64,000 nt of DNA from Plesiocystis pacifica SIR-1 (lineage in GTDB: Bacteria; Myxococcota_A; Polyangia; Nannocystales; Nannocystaceae). The stretch covers positions 21,083 through 85,082 of the forward strand of contig NZ_ABCS01000035.1 in assembly GCF_000170895.1 (NCBI RefSeq). Reading direction: 5' to 3'. The number at the start of each line of letters is the position of its first letter. Position 1 is the stretch's first letter. Below the pieces are notes generated by a model that had not been told where the DNA came from, made no database searches, and was given only the letters and a program-made list of their open reading frames with translations. The position numbers were made by a program, and so were the translations under genes. Shown here piece after piece: positions 33,888 to 40,752 of this stretch.

Positions 33888-34490
33888 CTACAGGATGTGA
33901 CCCATCTTGGCCTTTTTGGTCATCAGGTAGTGCACGTTCTCTTCGCGCGACTCGCTGATGATGGCCTCGCGCCGCTCGACCTCGACGCCGTTGGCCTGGA
34001 GGCCCTCGACCTTCTCGGGGTTGTTGGTGAACAGCACGACCGAGTCGACCTCGAGGGCCTGGATCATCGAGGCGGCGACCTCGTAGCTGCGCAGATCCCC
34101 GTCGAAGCCGAGGTGGACGTTGGCCTCGAGGGTGTCGAGGCCGCTGTCTTGGAGCTCGTAGGCCCGGACCTTCTCGGCGATGCCGATGCCGCGGCCTTCC
34201 TGGCGCATGTAGACGATGAGCCCGACGCCCTCGGAGCAGATGCGGTCGATGGCCAGCTCGAGCTGGTCGCGGCAGTCGCAGCGCAGCGAGCCGAACACGT
34301 CGCCGGTCAGGCACTCGGAGTGCACGCGGGTCGGGACCGCGGACTTGCCGGTGATGTCCCCGGCGATGATGGCGATGTCGTCGATGCGTTGGCCGTCTCG
34401 CGTAGTGAACGAGACGATCTCCAGGTCACCGTGGCGCGAGGGCAGCTTGGCCCGGGCGTAGACGCGCACCATCGGGTTGATGGATAGCAC
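33888..34490 (-). CDS. ribA: GTP cyclohydrolase II
   Basis: 200 residues, stand-alone RibA (no RibB domain). Zinc site HSECLTGDVFGSLRCDCRDQ, GTP-binding RQEGRGIGI, catalytic region YELQDSGLDTLEAN, and MTKKAKMGHIL at the end. Opens the GTP imidazole ring in riboflavin synthesis. GTG 34490 is chosen because the upstream gene stops at TGA directly before it (TGA-A-GTG) and GAGG lies 8 nt upstream; ATG 34472 would shorten it by six residues. Confidence 0.92.
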   Translation of the reverse strand: MLSINPMVRVYARAKLPSRHGDLEIVSFTTRDGQRIDDIAIIAGDITGKSAVPTRVHSECLTGDVFGSLRCDCRDQLELAIDRICSEGVGLIVYMRQEGRGIGIAEKVRAYELQDSGLDTLEANVHLGFDGDLRSYEVAASMIQALEVDSVVLFTNNPEKVEGLQANGVEVERREAIISESREENVHYLMTKKAKMGHIL

Positions 34491-34491
34491 T

Positions 34492-35256
34492 TCAGAATCC
34501 TCGGCTCGAATCGACGATACCTTGATAGAGCTTGTTGCTTGCAACCATTCCCTCGCGGATGGATTCAACTACGAGTTCCAGTAGCTCATCCTGGTCGCGC
34601 TGCAAGGTGTCGTAGTAGCGCTGGCGATCGACGTGGTGGACGATCGCGGGCCAGTAGCTCTCGTTCACGAGGATGTGGTTCATGGCCAAGCGTGCCACGC
34701 GACCGCTGATCTCCGGCCAGGGGAGGATGCGGATCACCTCGCGGTGCACTTCGCAGGCCAGCTCGATCGGGTGGGCGCGCTTGCACTCCTCGGTCCGGAA
34801 CCAGTCGGTCAGCTTGCGCATGCGGTAGCTGATCTTGTCGGCCTGGGCCAGATCGTGGAAGTACATCCGGTGGATCGGGTTGTCCTTGCGGTACTGGACC
34901 TGATCCTTCTTGTCCGCGGGCAGCAGCAGGTGGTGGAGGCGCTTGAGCCAGTCGAGGTTCAGCGTCAGCCGCTTGCCGCGGGAGCCCAAGATGGCGTTGA
35001 TGCCGTCGTAGAGCGAGGCGATGTGGTTGTACGAAGGGATCAGGTTGGGCGTGGAGATGATCTCCGGGTCGATCGCGGCCTTGATCTCGGCGACGGTCAA
35101 CACGGTCCCTTCGAGGGCGAAGTCGTGGAAGATCCACGACATCAGGAACAGCTCGTCGAAGTTGGCCCGCTGCTGCGGCCCGAGCATGCCGAGCTTTTCG
35201 AGCAGTAGCTCGGAGGACTCGTGCAACTGGCGAAAATTCCTCGTTCGAGGCGGCAT
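34492..35256 (-). CDS. Fic-fold protein with degenerate catalytic motif
   Basis: 254 residues. The helical layout follows Fic proteins: WIFHDFALEGTVLTVAEIK (family EGNxLTxxEV), KRLHHLLLPADKKDQVQYR (family HRxL...PGxYR), and the Fic motif region HREVIRILPWPEISGRVARL. In active enzymes that core is HPFx(D/E)GNGR; here it is LPWPEISGR, so the catalytic His is Leu and two loop residues are changed. AMP transfer is therefore doubtful. ATG 35256 has AAGGAG upstream. One nucleotide separates its stop from the ribA start. Confidence 0.75.
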   Translation of the reverse strand: MPPRTRNFRQLHESSELLLEKLGMLGPQQRANFDELFLMSWIFHDFALEGTVLTVAEIKAAIDPEIISTPNLIPSYNHIASLYDGINAILGSRGKRLTLNLDWLKRLHHLLLPADKKDQVQYRKDNPIHRMYFHDLAQADKISYRMRKLTDWFRTEECKRAHPIELACEVHREVIRILPWPEISGRVARLAMNHILVNESYWPAIVHHVDRQRYYDTLQRDQDELLELVVESIREGMVASNKLYQGIVDSSRGF

Positions 35257-35435
35257 CGGGCTCCTTCGTGGGTTGCCGGGGCGATCGAAAAGCAAGCCCT
35301 TTCGACCCTCCGGGGGGCGGAAGCTACTCGGTGGATCCGGGCATGGTCAACCGCGTGGGCCCCACGACCCCCGCGCATCCGCTGCAAACTCGCAAATTTT
35401 GACCGCTCCGAGGGGTACTGGCAGGACATACAGGA

Positions 35436-36431
35436 GTGGTCGACTTCCACGAGAGCGTGCTCGCCGAGGCCGTGGTCACCGCGCTGGTGCCCGCCATCGA
35501 TTCGGTGCCCGAGGGGGCCCTGGTCGACGTGACCTGTGGCGCAGGGGGCCATACGGCCGCCCTGTTGGCGCGTTGCACCCCCAATCGGGTAGTCCTCGTC
35601 GACCGCGACCCGGCGGCGCTGGAGCACGCCCGGCGTCGGCTTCACGGCGCGGCGTGCACAGTCGATTTCTGTCACGCGCCCTTCGCAGACTTCGCGGCCG
35701 AGCTCGATCGGCTCGGTGTGGGGACAGTCAGCGCGCTCATCGCAGACTTGGGAGTGTCCTCACACCAGTTGGACACCGCCGAACGGGGCTTTTCCTTCCG
35801 CGCCGACGCGCCCCTGGACATGCGGATGGATCCGACGCGAGGCGAGACCGCTGCCGCGCGGCTTGCGGCGATGACCGTCGATGAGCTCGTCCGGGTGCTG
35901 CGGCGCTACGGCGAAGAGGCCGAGGCGGCCCGCATCGCGCCGGCGATCCTCGCCGCCCGACCGCAGACCACCAAGGTCCTCGCCGAGGTCGTCGAGCAGG
36001 CCATGAGCGCCCGGTCGCGGCGGGCGCTGGGCAAGCGCATCCACCCGGCGACGCGGACCTTCCAGGCCCTGCGCATCCTCGTCAACGGCGAGCTCGACCA
36101 GCTCGACCGCTTGCTCGAGGACGGGCCCGCGCGCCTGGCCGTCGGCGGGCGCATGGGCGTGATCAGCTTCCACTCCCTCGAAGATCGTCCGGTCAAGCAG
36201 CGCTTCGCCAAGCTGTGCCGGGCCCCCAAGCTGCCCGCGAGCTTGCCCCTGACCACGGCCGAGCTCGAGGCCCGCGGCTTCCGGGCGCACTTTGGCGTGC
36301 CCGCCGAGATCTCGCGCAAGGGCGTCGTCGCCGACGAGGCCGAGCGCGAGCGCAACCCTCGATCGCGCTCGGCCCGGCTGCGGGCGATCGAGCGCCTGCA
36401 CCCCGGCTGGGCCCCGGAGCCCTCCGCCTAG
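35436..36431 (+). CDS. rsmH: 16S rRNA (cytosine-1402-N4)-methyltransferase RsmH (MraW)
   Basis: 331 residues. FHESVLAEAVV at the N-terminus, SAM-binding DVTCGAGGHTAALL, LIADLGVSSHQLD, FRADAPLDMRMD, HPATRTFQALRILVNGEL and ISFHSLEDRPVK, all RsmH hallmarks. First gene of a short division cluster; mraZ is absent upstream. Starts at GTG 35436. Confidence 0.95.
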   Translation: MVDFHESVLAEAVVTALVPAIDSVPEGALVDVTCGAGGHTAALLARCTPNRVVLVDRDPAALEHARRRLHGAACTVDFCHAPFADFAAELDRLGVGTVSALIADLGVSSHQLDTAERGFSFRADAPLDMRMDPTRGETAAARLAAMTVDELVRVLRRYGEEAEAARIAPAILAARPQTTKVLAEVVEQAMSARSRRALGKRIHPATRTFQALRILVNGELDQLDRLLEDGPARLAVGGRMGVISFHSLEDRPVKQRFAKLCRAPKLPASLPLTTAELEARGFRAHFGVPAEISRKGVVADEAERERNPRSRSARLRAIERLHPGWAPEPSA

Positions 36432-36460
36432 CCCTCTTCTCCCATCGCCGAGCACCACCG

Positions 36461-37024
36461 ATGTTCCGTCGCTCCTCCGCCTCCGAAGCTCCGCGCTCCT
36501 CCGCAGACCCCACGCCGTCGGGCCACGGGGCTCCGCGCTTTGAAAACGGCGTCGTCAGCCTCCCGCGATCGCGGCGGGGCTCCGACCTCGCGGCCCAGCG
36601 CCGCGCTCGGCTGCAGGCGCGCAAGCAGCCCGAGACCGCGCCCGACGGCCGCGCCCACGGGTGGTCGCGGGCCGGCGATCCGCGCCCGGTCGAGGGCCCG
36701 CGGCCGAGCTTCCTCGAGCGCCGCCGGGCCGACGGGACGCCGCTGCTCTTGTTCACGATCCTCGCCGTGCTGACCGGCGTGGGCCTGGCCCGGGTCAACT
36801 CGCGCATCGAGGTGCTGCAGGTCGCCAACGAGATCACGGCGCTGAGCGAGGAGCAGCAGCAACTGCTCGATCGCAAGCGGCGGCTGGAGACGGAGCGGGC
36901 CTACCTGCGCCGGCCCGCGCGGGTCGCCTCGCAAGCGGGGACGCGCCTGGGCATGGTCCCGGCTCCGCCAGAGCGGATCCAACGCATCGAGCTCGAGGCC
37001 AAGTCCGAGGAGGAGCAGCCGTGA
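36461..37024 (+). CDS. ftsL: FtsL-like division protein
   Basis: 187 residues. A roughly 90-residue basic, Pro/Arg-rich cytoplasmic tail, one membrane helix (TPLLLFTILAVLTGVGLARV), and a coiled-coil extracytoplasmic part ending with LRRPARVASQAGTRLGMVPA, the pattern of FtsL. The cytoplasmic tail is much longer than in E. coli. Position between rsmH and ftsI supports the call. The stop overlaps the ftsI GTG. Confidence 0.8.
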   Translation: MFRRSSASEAPRSSADPTPSGHGAPRFENGVVSLPRSRRGSDLAAQRRARLQARKQPETAPDGRAHGWSRAGDPRPVEGPRPSFLERRRADGTPLLLFTILAVLTGVGLARVNSRIEVLQVANEITALSEEQQQLLDRKRRLETERAYLRRPARVASQAGTRLGMVPAPPERIQRIELEAKSEEEQP

Positions 37025-39324
37025 GCGCGCCGCCCAAGTCCAGCCTGCGCAGCCGCTTCGCGCGTGCGCGCGGAAAGAACGTCGACCTCATCGCCCAAGG
37101 TCGCGCCCCCGGTCGCGGTTGGCTCGGCGGCGCGGGCTTGTTCACCAGCGGGCGCTGGTCGAAGGATGAGGACGAGGGCGCGGCCGAGGCCAGCCCCGAG
37201 CCCACGCCCGCGTCCTGCGAGGTCGCCGAGCCCCCGGCGGCCAAGAGCGGCGTCCGAGCCCGGGCCAAGAAGCCCGAGGGGCGCCCGAGCATGCCCTCGC
37301 TGCCGACCATGGCCAGCGACCTGCGCTCGGTCCGGCGCCGCTCGGCGATCGTCGGCGGCCTGGTCATCACCGGCCTGCTCGGCATGGGCTACCGCGCCTG
37401 GGACATCGGCGTGCACCGCCACGCCGACTACGCCGCCCAGGGCAACCGCCAGCAGCTGCGCACCTATACCCTCGAGGCCAGCCGCGGCAACGTCGTCGAT
37501 CGCAACCACATCTCCATGGCGGTCAACGATCGCCTCGATCGGATCGTCCTCAACCCCCGGCTGATCCGCGCCCACGACCGCGAGGACGAGGTGCTCGCCT
37601 TCTTGCTCGGGATGTACGGGCCGGACAAGGCCGACTACATCATCGGCGAGCTCGAGCGCGACAAGGCCTACCGGCGGCTGCGCCTGCCCGTCGACGACGA
37701 CATGGTCGCGGCGATCCGCGAGGCCAAGCTCCCGGGCATCCGCCTCGAGCAAGAGCCCCACCGCGTCTACCCCCGGGGCTCCCTCGCCGCCCACGTGCTC
37801 GGCCGGGTCAACGCCCAGGGCCAGGGCAACCTCGGCGTCGAGCTGGGCATGAACGAGGACCTGGCCGGTCGCGCGGCCTCGAGCCCCGCCTACTACGCTG
37901 CCTTCGGCGGCAAGGGCACCAAGCTGCTCGTCGACGGCCACCCGGACCACGGCGTGTCTCGGGGACGGACCGTGGTCCTGACCGTCGACTCGGCGATTCA
38001 GGCGATGGCCGAAGAGGAGATCGACGAGCTGGTCCGCAACTGGCACCCCGTCGGCGCCAGCGTGCTCGTCCTCGACCCCGAGACCGGCGACATCCTGGCG
38101 ATGGTCAATCGGCCGACCTTCGACCCCAACCACCCGGTCGCCAGCGCCTCGCAGACTGTCAACCTCGCGGTCCAGCGCGCCTACGAGCCCGGCTCGACCC
38201 TCAAGGCGATCACCGTCGCCGCGGCCCTCGAGCAGGGCACGATCCGCCCGGACCAGACCTTCTTTTGCGAAGAAGGGCGCTGGCAGTACACGCCCCGCCA
38301 CGCCATCCGCGACACCAAGCGCAAGGGCTGGCTCGACGTGACCGAGATCCTCGCGGTCTCGTCGAACATCTGCACCACCAAGATCTACGAGACCCTGGGC
38401 AAGGAGTCGCTGTACCGGTGGATCCGCCGCTTCCACTTTGGCGAGCGCCCCGAGGTCCAGCTGCCCGCGGTCAGCAAGGGCCTGGTCGCCGACTGGCACA
38501 AGTGGTCCGACATCCAGGCCGCCAACGTCAGCTTTGGCCAGGGCATGAGCGCCAGCCCCCTGCAGGTCGCGGCCGCGTTCTCGGCCCTGGCCAACGGGGG
38601 CATCTACAACACGCCGGCGATCGTCTCCCAGGTCATCGACGCCGACGGCCAGACCATCTGGGAGCGCAGCGCCGACGGGCCCGAGGGCGAGCGCATCGTC
38701 CGGCGGGCCACGGCCGACACCGTGCTCGAGATGCTCACCGCCGTGGTCCACACCCGCGACGGCACCGGCAAGAAGGCGCGCATCGACGGCTACGAGGTCG
38801 CGGGCAAGACCTCCACGGCCCAAAAGGCCAACCCCGAGGGCGGCTACTTCGAGGACCAGTACTACGCGAGCTTCGTCGGCGCCGTGCCGGCGGACGACCC
38901 CAAGCTGGTGATCCTCGTGTCCGTCGACAACCCCGAGGGCGGGCACTACGGCAACCAGGTCGCGGCGCCCACCTTCTCGCGCCTGGGCGGCCGGGCCCTC
39001 GCCTACCTCGGCGTCCCCCGGGACGACGAGAGCGGGGCGGTGCCCGAGACCATCGCCATCGCCGAGGACGCTCCGGAGCTCGTCGACGGCTTCCTCGCCG
39101 ACGCCGACGTGCAGCCGCCCTTGCCGGGCAAGCGCGTGGTCGAGTTCACCACGGGGCTGCCGGACTTCACGGGCCTGACCCTGAGCCAGGCCATGGCCGA
39201 GGCCGAGAAGGCCCACGTGCACCTGCGCGCGACGGGCACGGGGCTGGCGGTGGGCCAGAGCGTGCCGCCGGGGCCGGTGCAGCCCGGGGTCGAGGTCGAG
39301 GTCCACTTCGAGGCGCTGCAGTAG
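37021..39324 (+). CDS. ftsI: Peptidoglycan transpeptidase, class B PBP (FtsI/PBP3) with PASTA domain
   Basis: 767 residues. About 105 cytoplasmic residues, one membrane segment (IVGGLVITGLLGMGY), dimerisation domain with ASRGNVVDRN, then the transpeptidase: Ser392 in EPGSTLKAI, SSN at 447-449, and Lys596 in AGKTSTAQK where most relatives have KTGT. A single PASTA-like domain closes the protein (FTTGLPDFTGLTLSQAMAE). GTG 37021 overlaps the ftsL stop. murE, which normally follows, is not present. Confidence 0.92.
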   Translation: MSAPPKSSLRSRFARARGKNVDLIAQGRAPGRGWLGGAGLFTSGRWSKDEDEGAAEASPEPTPASCEVAEPPAAKSGVRARAKKPEGRPSMPSLPTMASDLRSVRRRSAIVGGLVITGLLGMGYRAWDIGVHRHADYAAQGNRQQLRTYTLEASRGNVVDRNHISMAVNDRLDRIVLNPRLIRAHDREDEVLAFLLGMYGPDKADYIIGELERDKAYRRLRLPVDDDMVAAIREAKLPGIRLEQEPHRVYPRGSLAAHVLGRVNAQGQGNLGVELGMNEDLAGRAASSPAYYAAFGGKGTKLLVDGHPDHGVSRGRTVVLTVDSAIQAMAEEEIDELVRNWHPVGASVLVLDPETGDILAMVNRPTFDPNHPVASASQTVNLAVQRAYEPGSTLKAITVAAALEQGTIRPDQTFFCEEGRWQYTPRHAIRDTKRKGWLDVTEILAVSSNICTTKIYETLGKESLYRWIRRFHFGERPEVQLPAVSKGLVADWHKWSDIQAANVSFGQGMSASPLQVAAAFSALANGGIYNTPAIVSQVIDADGQTIWERSADGPEGERIVRRATADTVLEMLTAVVHTRDGTGKKARIDGYEVAGKTSTAQKANPEGGYFEDQYYASFVGAVPADDPKLVILVSVDNPEGGHYGNQVAAPTFSRLGGRALAYLGVPRDDESGAVPETIAIAEDAPELVDGFLADADVQPPLPGKRVVEFTTGLPDFTGLTLSQAMAEAEKAHVHLRATGTGLAVGQSVPPGPVQPGVEVEVHFEALQ

Positions 39325-39335
39325 GGCTGCGCCCG

Positions 39336-39351
39336 GGGCACGGAAGTTGCA
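39336..39351 (+). promoter_or_regulatory. Sigma-54-type promoter
   Basis: GGGCACG-GAAG-TTGCA matches the -24/-12 consensus TGGCACG-N4-TTGCA at all fixed positions except the first T; GG and GC are 12 bp apart. Predicted start site about 39361-39363, directly before the lipoprotein gene. Confidence 0.7.
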
Positions 39352-39384
39352 AAATCGACTTGCGTGAACTTCACGCCAGATTCG

Positions 39385-40005
39385 ATGTCTGGGCTGTCCG
39401 TGCGCGATCGGTCGGCCCCGTGTAGCTGTCTGCTCGTCTTGCTCGTCTTGCCTGTCGCGCCGAGCGGATGCGACGAGGACACCCTCGGCAGAGGCGGCGA
39501 GTCGGCCTTTTTGCCCGAGAGCGCACCCGACGAGGATCACGCCGCCGTGGAGGCCTACGTCGCGGATATGGGCGAGGTGATGGATGTCGCAGGCGCCGTG
39601 TCCTACCGGCTCGGGGTGGAGGAGACGATGGGCGTCGTCGAGCCGCGCTACCTCGGCGAGTACGCGGTGGAGCTGCCGGACATGCCGATCCCGCGCCTGG
39701 GTCGCTTTGGGGTCGCGCTCAGCGAGACGCCCCCCGTCGCGAGCGAGCTCCAACACCGGGAGTTGGCCCGCGGCATAGATTGCTGCACACTCTCGCCGTG
39801 GGCGAGACCCTCATCGGACCCGACGAGCTCGAGCTCGCCGTCTCGGGCCTCGCCGGCCTCGTCGGCGGGCTGCTCATGCCGGCGATCGGCGGGTGGATCC
39901 GCGTGCTCTTGCAGTGGATCGAGTCCGACCGCTCGGGCCTGGGCAAGCAGCCGCGCCTGTCCGGCTGGCGCCTGGCCCAGGCGGTGTTCACCAGCATCGC
40001 GCTGA
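39385..40005 (+). CDS. Putative lipoprotein, possibly frameshifted at its 3' end
   Basis: Hydrophobic leader ending VAPSGC, then about 100 residues of coherent acidic sequence (DEDHAAVEAYVADMGEVMD, EPRYLGEYAVELPDMP). After about residue 135 the frame turns Ser/Arg-rich and overlaps the next gene by 208 nt in another frame, so the genuine protein may end near 39790 or carry a frameshift. ATG 39385 chosen; GTG 39364 is possible. Downstream of a sigma-54-like promoter. Function unknown. Confidence 0.45.
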   Translation: MSGLSVRDRSAPCSCLLVLLVLPVAPSGCDEDTLGRGGESAFLPESAPDEDHAAVEAYVADMGEVMDVAGAVSYRLGVEETMGVVEPRYLGEYAVELPDMPIPRLGRFGVALSETPPVASELQHRELARGIDCCTLSPWARPSSDPTSSSSPSRASPASSAGCSCRRSAGGSACSCSGSSPTARAWASSRACPAGAWPRRCSPASR

Positions 40006-40193
40006 TGTTCTTCTTCGTCGCCCTCGGCCGGGCCGCGGGGGAGCTGCGCGAGGTCCGGGTCGAGGCGCCAGTGTTCGCGGCGATCGCCACGGGGGTCGTC
40101 GTCGGCGTGGTGTTCTGGGCGATCTACGCCATGGGCCTGCGCGCCCTCGAGGCCGACTACCAGCACGCCAAGCAGACCCGTCGGATTCGCTAG
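39798..40193 (+). CDS. Small membrane protein, unknown function
   Basis: 131 residues with three hydrophobic segments (LAGLVGGLLMPAIGGWI; VFTSIALMFFFVALGRA; AAIATGVVVGVVFWAIYAMG). GTG 39798 assumed; TTG 39780 is in frame. No family recognised. Confidence 0.6.
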   Translation: MGETLIGPDELELAVSGLAGLVGGLLMPAIGGWIRVLLQWIESDRSGLGKQPRLSGWRLAQAVFTSIALMFFFVALGRAAGELREVRVEAPVFAAIATGVVVGVVFWAIYAMGLRALEADYQHAKQTRRIR

Positions 40194-40253
40194 CGCGGCG
40201 ACCGGTCGGAAGGCCGAGGGTCCAGCTCGTCCGCCTGGCGAGTCGGTCGCCGG

Positions 40254-40721
40254 TCAGCGCACCCGCGCGAGGGTCACGAGCACGCCCTGGGGGTCGACGC
40301 TCTGCCACTGCTCGAGGGCGTAGCACCCCCGCTCGAGCCAGTGCAGCGCCCGCGCCTGGCTCAGCTGCGCCACCTTGGACGGCCGCAGCTGCGCGCCCAG
40401 GAGGTGACGCAGGGGCCGGGCCCGGGGCTGGGCGAGCTCGATGATCAGCGCGCCGGGGCGCAGCAGCTCGACGCAGGCGCTCGGCGGGTCGGCGCGCTCG
40501 AGCCGGACGCCGAAGATCAGCGCGTCGAGCTGGGCGAGCTCGACGGCGGAGGCTCGCTCGCCGGATGCGGACGCCTCGCTCGTGAGCCGCGGCCACTGGG
40601 TCAGGGTGCGTCGTAGGGTCCTCGGCACGCGGCGACCGTGGACCCACGCGCCGACCTGCTGACCCTCGAGGCGAGCGGGCAGCCACTCGCGCAGGGGCGG
40701 GCAGGGCAGGTGGACGTCCAC
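40254..40721 (-). CDS. Short methyltransferase-like protein lacking the SAM-motif half
   Basis: 155 residues. The C-terminal pattern ELLRPGALIIELAQP, then LSQARALHWLERGCYALEQW and QGVLVTLARVR resembles the last strands of class I methyltransferases, but no GxGxG motif is present. Start at GTG 40721 lies inside the perfect inverted repeat shared with the divergent gene. Function uncertain. Confidence 0.5.
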   Translation of the reverse strand: MDVHLPCPPLREWLPARLEGQQVGAWVHGRRVPRTLRRTLTQWPRLTSEASASGERASAVELAQLDALIFGVRLERADPPSACVELLRPGALIIELAQPRARPLRHLLGAQLRPSKVAQLSQARALHWLERGCYALEQWQSVDPQGVLVTLARVR

Positions 40722-40752
40722 GGCGGGAGTGTAGCGGTACACTCCCGCCGTG
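40719..40752. promoter_or_regulatory. Perfect 15-bp inverted repeat holding both divergent start codons
   Basis: Arms CACGGCGGGAGTGTA (40719-40733) and TACACTCCCGCCGTG (40738-40752) around GCGG. Each arm reads, outward, TACACT-N6-GTG. TACACT fits a -10 hexamer (TANNNT), which would place transcription starts at or next to the GTG codons of both genes, giving leaderless transcripts. It could equally be an operator. Confidence 0.6.
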
